Positions 10,012 through 22,561 of a DNA stretch of 64,000 bases are shown in pieces. The first letter of the stretch is position 1, and every line of letters begins with the position of its first letter. The notes below the pieces were generated by a model. That model saw nothing but the letters and a program-made list of their open reading frames with translations. It was not told the origin of the DNA and ran no database searches. The DNA lies in NCBI GenBank assembly GCA_016630955.3, contig CM049992.1, positions 558,001-622,000 of the forward strand, read 5' to 3'. Both the position numbers and the translations under genes were made by a program. This stretch comes from Didymella arachidicola (Eukaryota; Ascomycota; Dothideomycetes; Pleosporales; Didymellaceae).

Positions 10012-10832
10012 TTACTGCTTCAGCATTTTCCTCGTCGCGCCCTCCATCCACAGTTTTGTATACCACCTGTGCGCCAGCTGGAAGTTCCATGGCAGCGGCT
10101 CAAGGCCCTTGCCCTCCTCTGTGGTGTTGACGAATACGCTCTTGAGGTGAAATGTCGCGGTGTCTGCCTTCTTATCGGTGCTCACCTCCATCGAGAAGAG
10201 TCCGTCGCTGGCGCGGTGGTCCTGGTTCAGCGGCGAATCACCACAACGTACAATGACCTGCAACATGTCAGCCAAGTGTCTTCCTTTAACTTGAGAGCGT
10301 TCTTCTGCAGACATACCTTGTTCGCATTGTGCTCCACGACCTCGAAATGATCCGCAATCTTCTCTCCTACCGGGTATTCGCTCTTCTCCAGCTGCTTCAC
10401 GTCCCACAGATGGTCCTCTCGACCAGGGAGCGCGCGGTACTTCTTCTCCAGATACCTTCTCTGCACCCTGAATCCAATGCCGCTCCAAATTCCCCTGCAG
10501 AAGTCGGTCGTCAAGCGCTCAACCGGCACTTTATCGCCCTCCTTCAGCCCATAGCGCTCCCTGAATTTCTGCAGCGGCAGTGTCTTGATTGCGTGGTCAA
10601 TGCATACAGGCGCATTCTTTAGCGGATTGTGTTTGGCGAAAGTAGGCGTGAGAAGATCGGGCGACGAGGTGTCATACGGTACAAAGGTCGTGTTGCGCGT
10701 GTAAAAGCTGAAGACTGAGTAGCCAAGCAACACGTTTGCGGCCGCTGCGCCGCCGAGTCCAAGAACGACGCCGAAAAGGCGCTTCGTGCCTGAGATGCGC
10801 TTGAACTCTGGGGGAGGAGATATTGTGTTCAT
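10012..10832 (-). CDS. Conserved-looking hypothetical protein with one TM segment (2 exons)
   Basis: I do not recognise the family. Exon 1 is 10832-10317 and exon 2 is 10257-10012, separated by a 59-bp GT-AG intron (10258-10316, phase 0). The joined product is 253 residues. It begins MNTISPPPEFKRISGTKR, with a hydrophobic, Gly/Ala-rich segment at about residues 18-40 that could be a single membrane anchor near the N-terminus, for example in mitochondria or ER (inference). The rest is hydrophilic and mixed (FRERYGLKEGDKVPVERL; FRVQRRYLEKKYRALPG), suggesting a folded soluble domain. An upstream in-frame Met at 11030 would add about 66 low-quality residues; I prefer 10832 because that extension leaves only 47 bp to the next gene. 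Confidence 0.7.
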
Positions 10833-11077
10833 TTTGGCGGCAATTGGGTGGGTAGGAGGAATGGGGAGGGAACTTCGAGATGGTATCGTGCGCGTGTCGA
10901 GCGCAAGCTCTTGTAAAGTTTGTGGACCCTTTCGGAGCTTCGGCCGATGATCGCTGGAAGCAGCGCCGGAGCCGGTCGGTGTATGAACATCAAATGCCGA
11001 GAATGCCAAAAGCGTCGCCAAGTCAATCATGCAAGAAAGAAAGGGCAGTGCATGTAGATGTAATAGGTACAGAGCGT

Positions 11078-12624
11078 CTAGCTTCTGAACAACATGAGAC
11101 CTGCCTCCTCAGCATCTGCCTCAACCTCCGATTCGCTCTCAACATCCTCTTCTCCCAGTCTCAGGCGCTTGCCGAACAAGCTGCCAAATAAATCGTCCCT
11201 TTGCCTCTCACCCCACTCCCCTCGCTCTTCAGGCGCCATAAAATTCTGTAGCTTCTCCTGCACTGTGTATCGTAGCCTCCTGCCTTTGCTTGCTTTTGTG
11301 TCTACCACCTTCTTTGTCTTGGCTTCTCTTGCCACCTGCCACGGTGCTTGCACGACGAATTCTGATGTGCCGTTGGTATTGACATCCGCCGAACGCTGCT
11401 CCAGAAGTTCCTTGAGCAGCAGACCATAGAAGTCGGCGTCGTCATAGATAGCTGCATCAGGTTGTGCGCCTTTGTGGGCAGACTGCAACGGTGCACAAGA
11501 GCGTGGTGTCTGTGTGCGAGTAACCAGATGTGACGAGGTGAGCTGGGAATCGAGGACCTCAGTGAGAGTTTGCTGGGCTGAGGCGTTGAGGCGCGCCTTG
11601 TTGTTGGTGACAGTGGTTGCCTTGGTCTTGTTGGACCAGCGCTCGAGGACTGCCTTCCTGTATGGGATCGCTGCCTTCTCTGTGCTCTTGATCAAGGACC
11701 AGATATCGCTGGAGGGAGTGCTAGCATCGAAGGTGCTACGCTTGCGCTTTTCTCCAGTCCGTGATTCCTCGAGCGAGATGCGCAAATCGGTAAGATTATT
11801 GAGCAGCGTGAGCGCAGCAGCTTCGGCGGCCGAGACTGTGGCATCTGGTGCTGCCATCTCCTTGTACTGCTCGGCGACCATCGAGTTCGTCGAGATGAGA
11901 GCCTTCTGCAAACGAATACGTGTGTTCAGGAGGGTGTCGAAAGTCTTGCGCTGCATCTTGACAGCCTCGCCCTTCGCGACGTCGGATTGCGCACCGGCAC
12001 CAAGCGTAGAAGTCATGGACTTGGCATCCTTCATGAGGTCGCGCACGACAGCTGCACCTGACTTGTCATCGTCGCCAGACGCTTCGTCTTCTGAATCATC
12101 TTGCTCGTCCAAGTCCTCGTCCTCTTCCTCCGCCTCGCCGTTCGCTTCCATATCTTCGCCGTCCATGTCTTCGTCCTCATCCTCGTCATCGTCCTCATCG
12201 GAGCTGGCGTCTCCGTCGATCAGAGCGTTGAGACCCTCTGAGAAGTCTGCCTCTTTGTCGTCGCCCTCGCTCTCTGCTTCACTATCGTCCTCGCTGTCCG
12301 CATCGTCGAAGCCCTTGGCGAAAGGATCGTCGCTGTCGCTGTTCTCGAACTCATCGCGGCTGACGCCTTTCCCTGCGTATTGCTTTCCGAGAGGCTTGGT
12401 CTCTTGCTTTCTCAGCTTGCCCTTTCCAACCGAGACATAGTGTTCGCGCCCCGCATTCGCATCTTCTTCCTTAGACTCGGAAAATCCGGCGTCTGAGCGT
12501 TCGTCGTCGCTGGAGCTGGGGGCTGGATCGAGGAGCGATTCGGGATCGAAGTCTGAATATCTGTGAGCATTTCGAATAGCAGTTGATAACATGGCGACTC
12601 ACCTTTGAGCTTTGATTTACCCAT
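11078..12624 (-). CDS. BFR2: BFR2/AATF/Che-1 family ribosome biogenesis factor (2 exons)
   Basis: Exon 1 (12624-12603) encodes MGKSKLK plus one base. A 50-bp intron (12553-12602) separates it from exon 2 (12552-11078). The product is 498 residues starting MGKSKLKDFDPESLLDP. The protein is nucleolar and acts in 40S subunit/18S rRNA processing. It has a long Asp/Glu/Ser-rich acidic region (residues about 60-170), an AATF-type central helical region (TFDTLLNTRIRLQKALISTN), and a C-terminal TRAUB domain (YTVQEKLQNFMAPEERGEWGERQRDDLFGSLFGKRL). Ignoring the tiny first exon would give a false start in the intron. Divergent with IND1 over 148 bp. Confidence 0.92.
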
Positions 12625-12772
12625 TTTGCGCGTTGGGTGGAAGTTGCGACCGCCAAACTGCAGCAGCAAAGTTTCGTACCTGCCGCCCCACTGAAAAGTT
12701 CAGGAAGGCGCGCCTGGCCTGTGCTCCACCCCGTCACCTCCGCGCACGCCGCAACCATGTCGACACTCCGCC
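12625..12772. promoter_or_regulatory. Short bidirectional promoter BFR2/IND1
   Basis: Only 148 bp separate the start codons of the divergent BFR2 (minus) and IND1 (plus) genes once both first exons are recognised. Both promoters and 5' UTRs must fit here. No specific element is claimed. Confidence 0.6.
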
Positions 12773-13820
12773 ATGTCGAAGCCAAGACTGTTCTCAACGC
12801 TACGTAGCTTACAGCATGAGAATCCTCTCGTGAGTACGACCAGATAGAATGCAGTTTTCGGTCCATTGACATGGTCACAGGGCCTCCCACGCTCTGGTGC
12901 ACCGCCACAGCTACCGCGCATGCAGCGAGGCCTGCCGCAACGACGAAGCATAAAGGATGTAAAAAAGATCATTGCAGTGTCTTCAGCCAAGGGTGGTGTG
13001 GGAAAGAGTACGGTCGCTGGTACGACTACCGGTAGAATTGACCATGGCGACTCCAGCACTCATACGTCATAGTCAACCTTGCGCTCAGCTTCGCGCGTCG
13101 CGGTTACAGAGCAGGTATCCTCGACACTGATGTCTTCGGCCCCTCGATTCCCACGCTCCTCAATCTGTCTGGCGAACCGCGCTTATCGGCAAGTCAGTCT
13201 CGATCTGATCCTGCACCGCGCCCTTGGTCTGACAGCTAGCAGACAACCAACTGATACCACTATCGAATTATGGGTTGAAGTCCATGTCCATGGGTTACCT
13301 CATTCCAGAATCCTCGCCAGTAGCATGGCGCGGGCTCATGGTCATGAAGGCGTTACAACAACTGCTCCATGAAGTAGAGTGGGGTGGACTGGATGTACTG
13401 GTCTTGGACATGCCGCCAGGAACAGGAGACGTCCAGCTTACCATTACGCAGCAGCTCAACCTTGATGGTGCACTGATTGTGTCTACACCACAGGATTTGT
13501 CGCTCAAGGATGCCGTGAAAGGCGTGGAGCTGTTCAAGAAGGTCAACGTTAACCTGCTTGGACTAGTTTGCAATATGGCTGGATTCAAGTGTTCTGGGTG
13601 CGGTGCAAGGCATGAGGTGTTCGGCAGTATGAACAAGATCAGAGATATGTGTGCGAAGTATGATCTGAGGATGCTAGGCGAGATACCCCTCCACGCAAGT
13701 ATCAGCGATGATGCGGACAAGGGCAAGCCTACCGTTGTCGCGGAGCCCGAGGGCGGCAGAGCGACAGTGTTCTTAGATATTGCTCGAGAGGTCGAAGCTT
13801 CAATTGGCTTGACTAAGTGA
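12773..13820 (+). CDS. IND1: IND1/NUBPL-type mitochondrial Mrp/NBP35 P-loop ATPase (4 exons)
   Basis: Exons 12773-12829, 12881-13019, 13073-13192 and 13243-13820, with introns of 51, 53 and 50 bp; product 297 residues. The N-terminus (MSKPRLFSTLRSLQHENPL) resembles a mitochondrial presequence. It is followed by the deviant Walker A AKGGVGKSTVA, then GILDTDVFGPSIPTLL and LVLDMPPGTGDVQLT. The C-terminal CxxC (KCSGCGARHEVFG) binds the bridging 4Fe-4S cluster in this family. IND1 delivers Fe-S clusters for respiratory complex I assembly in the mitochondrial matrix. The presequence and length distinguish it from cytosolic NBP35/CFD1. Splice sites were fixed by maintaining the family's reading frame across three phase changes. 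Confidence 0.93.
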
Positions 13821-14493
13821 ATGGGTTTCTGAATGTTATTCAGAGGTGCAATGTAAGAATTGGGGCAACTGGAGCAGGACGTTGTACCTGTTGCTAAAAT
13901 CGGACGCGGCTGCTAGGGCTTACTCGGAAGACTAGGGACCATGGAAGCTACCGCCATCCCAACTGCTTGCTCTCCAATTATCATCTTTCAGACGCCATTC
14001 TCTGTTTTCAGTCTGTGTTTCAGCCGCTGTCAGCATGCAATGATCAAGCCGTGTTCCGTGGATCTTAAAGATCCACAAAGTTGCATGGGTGGCCTTAAGA
14101 TGCAAATGGCTATGGCCAGCCGTCGCAATAAATATCAGCCTCGCCCAGCCCGCATTGCACGACCCACAATGCCTTGCTCAAACTTTCCCAGTGTGCATTC
14201 CTATACATGATGCGTCAAGATGGTTATGCATAGAGCACTCACCGGTTACCGCAAGGTTCGTGACAACAGCAACCTCGGTGAGCACACATATGGGGTCGAA
14301 CTTTTGCAGTCTGAAAGGTGCAGCAAGAAAAGTGTTTCGGGCTTTGGGACGGAACTGACAATACTGAAGGTTCTTCAGTGGCTACCAGGCTCTTGACGAC
14401 GAACTCGAGGACTTCAGAAAACCAAGCACCTCGCAGCAACGTCACGTCTCCACGACGTTCGAAACAATCGTAAGAGATGATGAAGGCTTTCAA
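13821..14493. other. Intergenic IND1 / DUF6536 gene
   Basis: 673 bp containing the IND1 terminator and the promoter of the following co-oriented gene. Only short ORFs; nothing recognisable. Confidence 0.5.
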
Positions 14494-16741
14494 ATGCCTT
14501 CCAGATTCGTCCGAACCTCGACTCGGGCGGTAGGAGATCGACCTTTCTTCTCCGGCTGGCGTGTGGGTGCCGTCATCTCCCTTATCGGCGCCTCATTGGT
14601 ATTCAGTTTCAATCTTGCTGTCACCATCTACGTCTGGACCGGTCCGTATCAAAAGTCTGAAGGCTCCATTGGTACTCTCTACCAGGGCAGTTGTGCCAGA
14701 GCGAGAAGATTGAACGTCTGGATTCATCTCATTGTCAACGTGCTCAGTACGCTTCTACTGGGCGCTAGCAACTACTGCATGCAGGTTCTAAGCGCACCGA
14801 ACAGAGACGAGCTTGTACGCGCACATGGGAGGCGCATTTGGCTCCATATTGGTGTGCCAAGCCTGCGTAATCTCAAGCACATTGGACGACCTCGAGCAAT
14901 CTTGTGGCTGCTGCTCTTTCTGTCGTCCATGCCACTCCACCTGTTATTCAACTCGGTCGTATTCACCAACTTGCAAGCCAATGAGTATTTCGTCAACCCT
15001 GTCACTGAAGACTGGCTGAAGACTGGCTTCGTTGACACCTCTCAATTTGTCGACCTACCCGGCAACTCCACAGAAGCATTAGCGGCTGGCATCAATGCCA
15101 CCGGGTTGAATGTTACTGTCACCGATGGCAAATTTGTCAACACGAAAGATCCCGAGGCTATATATCAGAGACTCGGTGCGGCCGACTGCTTCGACAGGTA
15201 CAGCAACCAGTACATGTCCGATGCAGGCAACGTGTACATCGTTCATGACGGTCCCATCGTCTGGCGCAACCTTGAGACTTGGTGGCCGGAATTCCATCTC
15301 AACAAAAGCTTCACATGGTACAACGACTCTGCGACAAGACCAATCACGAAGGAAGATAAAGATACGACCAGCGGCGCTGCAATACCCTTCTTCAGCACGC
15401 CTCAAACATATCTCTCCAATGGCTGGCGATGCCCTTCACACACAATCGGCAGCTGCGATGTCGATAATGAGCACGAAGTACCAAGCGACAGATCGCAGTG
15501 GCAACCATTCGAGGCGCCCATCAGGTATTGCATGGTTGAACAGATCGAAGAAAGCTGTAAATTGCAGTTCAGCTTTCTGATCGCCACCCTTGTTGTAGCG
15601 TCTAACCTCGTCAAAGCTGTGTGTATGGCGATGACGCTCCTGATGTATCGGACACATTTACCTCTTGTGACACTAGGGGATGCCATAGCTCACTTTCTCG
15701 ATCATCCAGACCCAGAGACGAGAGGCCAGTGTCTCTTCTCGAGGCACCTCATGGAAGCTCAATGGACATGGGAACATTCAAACGGGGCGAGGAAGAACGA
15801 GCTGGGTGTACCCCCAGAACGATTCGACCCAAAACGCAGGAAATGGCAAACGGCGCCAAGTGGGTACCGTTGGTGGGCTACATATGTGCTGTAAGCATTT
15901 CAGTGACGAGCTTGGGACGTTGCTGACTGAGGAATAGGTTTGTGGCGGCTATCATATTCGCCATCATATGCATGGTGCGCACGGTATCGACTATGCCTAG
16001 AGATGTCGCGAAGCTATGGAAGTCCGGCTTCGGTACGATCACTGGCAATAACCTGGTGAGTATCACGACGACTCTTGGGGGCGGGGTCTTGCTCGCGAAT
16101 TCGCCACAAGCTGTGCTGTCCTATCTTTACCTGGCCTTCAACGCGCTGTACACAAACATGTTCGTTGCTCAGGTACATGTGAATCCATACTCAAGCCGAC
16201 TCCCACTGACAGGGTGTAGGAATGGAGTACCTACATGGAGAATCGTAAGCCCCTACGCGTTACCTCGCCGATCGGCCAACAGCGTGCTACGTATTGGCTC
16301 AATGTGCCCTTTCGTTATGCGATTCCGATGACTATCATGTCTGGCCTATTTCACTGGCTTGCATCGCAAAGTATCTTTCTTGTACGAATCACCATTCTCA
16401 ACCAATGGACGCGGAAACCATACCGTCAAGATGCGACCTGCGGCTTCTCAGCGCTAGCTATCATCTTGTGCACCATACTTGGGGTTATCATAGCGATCGG
16501 CGGGTATGTAATCGGGCAGTTTAAATATGCACCCGGCATACCTGTTGCAAGCAGTTGCTCCGCGGCAATCAGCGCTGCGTGTCATCCACTTCCAGAAGAT
16601 GCCCAGGCGAGTCTTTTGCCTGTAAAGTGGGGTGCTGTCACGCACGGTGGAACACATAGTGATGGCAAGCCAACAGTTGGCCATTGCACGTTCTCGAGTC
16701 TTCCAGTCGAGACACCAAAGCGTGGACGGTACTACACATAG
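14494..16741 (+). CDS. DUF6536-type multi-pass membrane protein (3 exons)
   Basis: Exons 14494-15890, 15938-16172 and 16220-16741, with two 47-bp introns; 717 residues. The N-terminus carries the fungal DUF6536 signature: FFSGWRVGAVISLIGASLVFSFNLAVTIYVW, then a GSIGTLYQGSCARARRLNVWIHLIVNVLSTLLLGASNYCMQ segment. The C-terminal half is polytopic (LIATLVVASNLVKAV; FVAAIIFAIICMV; NSPQAVLSYLYLAFNALYTNMFVAQEW; IPMTIMSGLFHWLASQSIFLV; CTILGVIIAIGGYVIG). A large hydrophilic loop with several N-glycosylation sequons sits between TM groups. The second junction restores the family-like reading AQ-EWSTYMENRKPLRVTSP. Function is unknown; plasma or endomembrane location is inferred from the TM pattern. Confidence 0.85.
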
Positions 16742-18188
16742 CTCACATCAAACTATAAAGGCTGTGATCTCTTTTGCTCGGTTTCCTACTTAGGAGTGGC
16801 TCACTAGAGACCAGGACACCTTGGCCACATAGACACAGCACTCATCCCTGGCCTATACACAAATCAGTGAAATATGCCAGGAATGAGTCAGAAGCTGGTG
16901 GTCTAATTTGGCTTCTTCCCGTTGTTATTGCGCTGTCATCAAACACCTATTTGGCCAACGAGCCTCCCCCTTCGTCGCGCACCAATGATACCACCCAGTG
17001 AGTGGAGGAGTAAGTAAAAGAGTCACGCCTCGAGTCACTGATTAGGTTCAGGTATACAGAGATCCTGTTTAAGGCTGATGACATGCCACTAATAGTGCTT
17101 TCAACGACCGGAATGCAGCTCTACTAAAGACACCGGTGGCTCAAGTACAGATTAGAAGAAGATCTCATAGAGCGACATCCGATGAAATAAACAGCGTCCC
17201 AGCTCCGGACATCCATTCCATCTCGTTCAATAAACAACATTGCTGAGATTGCACAGCGACGTCTACTTTTTGACGTGATGAGATCGGCCTACGGTGTTTG
17301 TGAGCAGCGCAGGATCTCGATCCTGGCTGAACTGCTTGCCTTACCGCCAGGCAGGCGTGGGCAAAGCAGTCCTGCAGGCCCAGGATCAACAAGCCACGTC
17401 TTGCACTGATACCTGCCTTTTTGTTTGGCAGCGATACAATCGTTCCTCTCCTCCATGGTCTGTTTCTGAACATTTGAGACAAAAGTGAGGACGCTACTTT
17501 CCTCCTTGCAAAGCGCTACACCATTCGTCTGCGCCAATGGCTGACTTAGAATACCGTTTAATTTTTGACGCTACCGTTTGTGATGTCTTTTTCGTCAGCT
17601 GTGCCTACTTGTACGTAAGTGGTCACGTTTGGCCAGGGCGATACGAACTTCGGTCACCGAAATCCTTGGAATCCCAGTAGGTAACAACCTCGAGGGGGAC
17701 ACACGGCTATAAGAATCCCGAATGCGTTAGATGCTGCCGTAAGGTCCCTGCAAGCGGCTGCCCGCATTCTTCAATGCCTATTAGAGGAGTCTGTTATATC
17801 TAGGAGCTTACTTGCGAGTGTGAAGCCCAGGAGGCTTAGCTACTCATATTAGCAGATCTATCGTTGCCTGATTTCTCTCTAAACATGTAAGTATGCATAA
17901 TTCTTGTTGATAACTCTGTTTAAGAGGAAAGGCCGAGCCATTCAACTCCCTACTAATCAAGATCTCCCTTTCCTCCAAGATATGCTGACCGAGGCTGTCC
18001 GTTGAATTCTTGGTGATTGCTCAGGTTTCAGATTCAGGTAACTACATTGAGAAGTGGCTTGCAGTAGAACGCCGTAGGCTGCAGGATGACTTCTCCTACT
18101 GCTGAGGCCGTGTCTTTGCTTAATTTAGGAATTTAACCCTTAGGATCCCCTTGCGAGCCCCGACGTACGAGTTTTCCTTTTCGAAATA
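16742..18188. other. Intergenic, 1.4 kb, no gene recognised
   Basis: Short ORFs (up to 105 codons) on both strands without motifs. The last part should be the promoter of the IDO/PrnB-like gene. No TIRs or repeats were noticed. Confidence 0.5.
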
Positions 18189-19863
18189 ATGGACTCCATC
18201 TATTGCAACCTTCAACGGCTCAGCCCTGTGGACGTTCCAATGTCGACAGGTATTGTTTTGGCCCTTGCGTCTGCAGTCCTTCTCTTCTCGAGGTCCAAAT
18301 CATACAAAATGCTGTGCAAAACAGATGCAGCAAAGAATTGGAATGACCTACACACCGTCCTACGGATGATGCTATGCTGTATATGGAAAGTATTATACAA
18401 GCACAACCATCAAGCAAAATCGGAACGACTTGCTGTACAAGAGACGGGAGATCTCAAGGACCTTCACGAAGTTGCAGAGATATTGCATGACCTCGTGCTC
18501 ACAGATGGCGCCGGACACTGGCCTCCCGCGGCAAATCACGACCATGCATCCTGGCCAAAAGTACTACAACCCTACTCAGAGATATACAGACTGATTGCGC
18601 CTCTCCTCCCTCAAGCATTGCCCTCGCTCGATAACGATATCAATCAAGCTCGCATTGCAGAGTTTCGAAAGACATTTCGCTGCATGCTTGAAGAGCGAAT
18701 CGATCTGGTCGATGTGACTAAGGTGAGAACATTTGGGGTCAGCGAAGACTAAGCTGACAACCCAAACAGCTCTTCGAAGCGATAGGTAATGGTAGAGGGC
18801 ACACGTTTCCAGGCGAAGTGTACAATGCAGTGTACAGTTGTATCGCAATCAGTCGTCACGCGTATCGTTGGGCTACTATACCCGTGGTGCGAGTTGCGCA
18901 GATTGAGAAAGAGCTCGACTTTCCAAAGCACTTGGTAGTGCCATGGACCTTCATGCAACGTCACTTTGGCTGCACTTCGGACAGCGGGAACAACAGTAAG
19001 ATCTCCTGATCTATGTACGTCCTTCACACCTAGACTAAAAGCGAGACTAGCGAGCAACCTGATACTGAACTTTGACATCTATGGCTCTTACACATACAAG
19101 ATCAATACCGGTATGCCTCAGAAGCATCTAATAGGTGAAGAGGCGTTTGCCCGCATTTTCTATGATGTTGAAGTGCTCGGGTTCCCTATTTACCTGGACA
19201 TGGTGCATTCGATTGTGGCCTTCGCCAAAAGCAATTACGTTGCTTGCGCACGGCACATCGCTGGCATCGTGTCTAAGCTTCGTCCAGTTCTCAGTAGCTA
19301 CTTTGATAATATGCACGACAAAGTAATCGCACGGTCGGTCTGGCTATCTCACATCCAGGGTTTCCAGGCTTGGGGAATCGGCCCATACGACCAGGCGACT
19401 GGAGAGTGGGAAAAGTTCGACGGACTCAGCGGCAACCAAGTGCTTTTGTTCCAGGCGTTGGACGCATTCCTGGGTATCGAGCAGTATCTGTCGCCCAGGG
19501 ATCAACAAAGAAACGTGCCAGAACGACAGAGAGAGTTCTGTCATGTTTTGAGGAGACACTCGTTTCGTAAGAGGTTGCTAGATTTGCGAGGTAACCCAGC
19601 CGTGGAAGAGACCACGCAACATCTAGAAGACATAATTGGGAAGTTACGGGTGGGTCCGCTGACCTCCTTTCGCTGCATATGAACTGACTGTGACTCAGTT
19701 GTTCCGCGCAGCGCACCGGACGAGGGCGAAGACGTATCTGACCCAGCCGGCACCTGAGAGGATGCACATGACTGCCGGCAAGTCGCTTTTGAAACCCAGT
19801 CTCGATGATAGCCTGGCATCTCTGGACGAGTTCATGGTAAGACGTTTAGCGGAGACTGTGTAG
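18189..19863 (+). CDS. IDO-superfamily protein, DUF1864/PrnB-like (4 exons)
   Basis: Exons 18189-18722, 18770-18995, 19051-19649 and 19699-19863, with introns of 47, 55 and 49 bp; 507 residues. The assembled protein resembles the indoleamine 2,3-dioxygenase superfamily, and within it the DUF1864 family that includes pyrrolnitrin enzyme PrnB. Supporting segments are RHFGCTSDSGNNTSNLILNFD, EEAFARIFYDVEVLGFPIYLDMV, YFDNMHDKVIARSVWLSHIQGFQAWGIG, LSGNQVLLFQALDAFLGIEQYLSPRD and LFRAAHRTRAKTYL. PrnB rearranges 7-chlorotryptophan in bacteria; the fungal homologues have no assigned reaction that I know of. The His in AAHRTRAK is a candidate heme ligand (inference). The final codons read through a GT-like site at 19836 to a stop at 19861-19863, giving VRRLAETV. 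The next gene is a FAD amine oxidase. Confidence 0.75.
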
Positions 19864-20847
19864 AGACTGTGAACTGATGTCTCGCCACGGGAATTTTAGC
19901 ACCGGATACATCTGGTCCTTGAGTTTGTAGAAGGAAAGGGATATTCTAAATGCATCGTCTCTGGCAAGCGATGCTCTGGGAGCGGATATCAGCTCAGCAA
20001 GATCCATGGCTTTGAGTACTGACACTCAGCGCCTTGATAGATCCAGCAACGTGCGCCCCACGATCTGCGTCTGCGCGGAGAGAGGCCTAGACCTGAACGA
20101 TCGCTATCCGTCTACCGGTAGCCGCCTCGAAACATCGCATTGATCCCGGTAAGCAGGCCTGAGGTTGCGATCACTCCCGGAATTGGTTACATTTGGTCTT
20201 CCAGCTGGACTGGCCCGTTCGATGCCGGGGACGCCTGGCGCATTAAGCCAGCACTGGCGCAATCACATACAGGGAGGCGGGGTGAGGCTCTCCGTGTCTT
20301 CTACTTGAATATGTGCACTCTTCACGCTCCTAAATGATAGAATCATGTCCGAGGCATGGCGTATAAACGGCCCTTCGCGAATTTGAGGCGTCGCGCATGG
20401 GCCTGCCCTTTTGGTCGCCATTGTTGCTGCGGCTGTCGCTGCTGAAAAGGCCGCCAGCTGACGCCAGCCCTAAGCAAAAAGTATCGCGAGGCGATTTGAT
20501 GATTGGCTAGTTTCCCACAGGCTCGGTCATGCTAGCGTTTAGCGGCCGGCAGGCGATGGACGAAACCACAAGGCCATCTCCGAAGCCTGTCTAATTAATG
20601 CATGCAACCAGAACAGGGTCCTCACGAGTTGTTCATCGTAGGAACAACTCATTTCCGAGCATCCATGCCGGTCCGTCCCAGGCGGGTGGATGGTTGAAGA
20701 AGCTATGTTCGGTAATGCCCTCTTTCCGTTTAGTGAGGTGACATCCCCAGCACACATGACGTCTTGTTCGACATCGAACGAGTCCAACTAAGTACTTATA
20801 CTGTAAGCGTAGCCTCGTCGTTTGCTTCTACCCCTCACTCGCTAATC
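19864..20847. other. Intergenic IDO-like gene / amine oxidase
   Basis: 984 bp with the terminator of the preceding gene and the promoter of the co-oriented amine oxidase. No convincing ORF or RNA. Confidence 0.5.
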
Positions 20848-22561
20848 ATGCATGTCAAGACTTTCACATTGTTAGCTGTTGCTGGGCCAGCCTCTGTTCT
20901 TGCGGCACCACCCGTCGAGGCCAGGCAGTATGGTAATACAACATGTCGGAAAACTACTGTTGCAGTCTTGTATGTCAGCTCCTCATCTTTTCATAAGCAT
21001 TTGCTGATAGAAGAAACCCAGGGGAGCCGGTGTTGCTGGTGTAACAGCAGCTCAAGCGCTTGCAAACCAGTCGATTACGGACTTTCTCATCGTGGAATAC
21101 AACGAACAAGTTGGTGGTCGCATGCGCCACACCAATTTTGGATCCGATGGAGCCGGCAACCCCTACGTCGTAGAGCTCGGCGCGAACTGGATCTCTGGAA
21201 CAGGCACACCGAATGGACCTGAGAATCCAGTATGGACCTTCGCCAAACAGAGCAATCTGTCAAGTACGTACTCAAATCTGAGCAACATCGCCACGTATGA
21301 CGAGACCGGTGCTCTCGATTATCTGGACATTCTCGATGAGTATGAAGAGGCTGCCGGTGCTGTTGAGCAGGCAGCCGGAAGAATCCTTTCCGAGAACCTT
21401 CAAGACCGAAGCCAACGTGCCCTCTATTCCGAAAATGGATGGAAGCCCAAGCGTGACGCTCACCGCAAGGCGGTCGAATGGTGGTATTTTGATTGGGATG
21501 CCGCGGCCACTCCTGAGGAATCGAGTGCTGTCTTTGCGACAACAGCATCCAATCTGACGTACTACCAGTTCAAGGACGAGGACTTTTTCAGCATTGATCA
21601 ACGCGGATACAATACCTGGCTCAAATGGGAAGCGGCGAAGTTCTTGCAGCCAAACGACCGGCGAGTCCTCTTCAATACCACTGTCAATGGCATCGAGTAC
21701 TCCAGTTCTGGCGTGAAAGTCACGAACACGGACGGTTCTTGCATCGAAGCCGAATATGCCATTTGCACGTTCGCGCTTGGTGTTCTTCAAGAAGAAGTAG
21801 TCGAGTTCACGCCTGCTCTTCCTGAGTGGAAAGAGTCCTCCATTGCGACATTCGGCATGGGCACGTACACGAAAATCTTCATGCAATTCAACGAGACGTT
21901 CTGGCCGACAGACAAGGAGTTCTTCCTATATGCTCACCCCACAACCCGCGGATACTATCCGCAGTTCCAGTCTCTTTCGATCGAAGGCTTTCTTCCTGGC
22001 AGCAATATTCTTTTCGCCACCGTTGTTGACGAGCAGAGCGCCCGTATCGAAGCCCAAGATGATGAAACTACCAAGGCGGAGCTGATGCTGGTCCTGCGCC
22101 AAATGTTCCCCGAAGTCGACGTACCCGAGCCGATCGCCTTCATGTACCCTCGCTGGGGCCAGAACCCCTGGACCTATGGCAGCTACTCCAACTGGCCCGC
22201 CGGGACGACCCTGGAGATGCACCAGAACTTGCGCGCAAATGTTGAACGATTGTACTTCGCCGGCGAGCACACATCAGCCGAATACTTCGGCTTTTTGCAC
22301 GGAGCTTGGTTCGAGGGTCAAGAGGCCGGAAAACGCATTGCTGGGGCACTTGGCAAGAAATGTTTGAATGAGGACAGTGGTTGCGGAGAGTACAAAAGAT
22401 ACGAGGTACTGCACGGAACCACGGACAGATCGGAGTACAATGACTTCAACGGCATGGGCGCAGATCCATTTTTCATATCGGAAGGTGATGAGGATAACAT
22501 TGGCACCATCACTCGACGAAGCTTGAAGCGCTCTGGCCACAAGAGACGCCATCACAAGTAG
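20848..22561 (+). CDS. Secreted FAD-dependent amine oxidase (polyamine oxidase-like, 2 exons)
   Basis: Exon 1 is 20848-20969 and exon 2 is 21022-22561; the 52-bp intron splits the dinucleotide-binding motif, and splicing restores VAVLGAGVAGVTAAQAL. The product is 553 residues. A signal peptide is present at about residues 1-20 (MHVKTFTLLAVAGPASVLAAP). The FAD-binding N-terminus continues into EYNEQVGGRMRH, and the C-terminal FAD motif reads YFAGEHTSAEYFGFLHGAWFEGQEAGKRIAG. This layout is typical of the flavin amine oxidase family (polyamine/monoamine oxidases). The C-terminus ends in a strongly basic tail (RRSLKRSGHKRRHHK). Likely oxidises amines or polyamines outside the cell or in the secretory path, producing H2O2. 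Substrate unknown. Confidence 0.9.

Noticed and set aside
10833..11030. Upstream Met extension of the one-TM hypothetical protein
   Set aside because: The extra 66 residues are low-complexity and would leave only 47 bp to the neighbouring gene; more likely 5' UTR.
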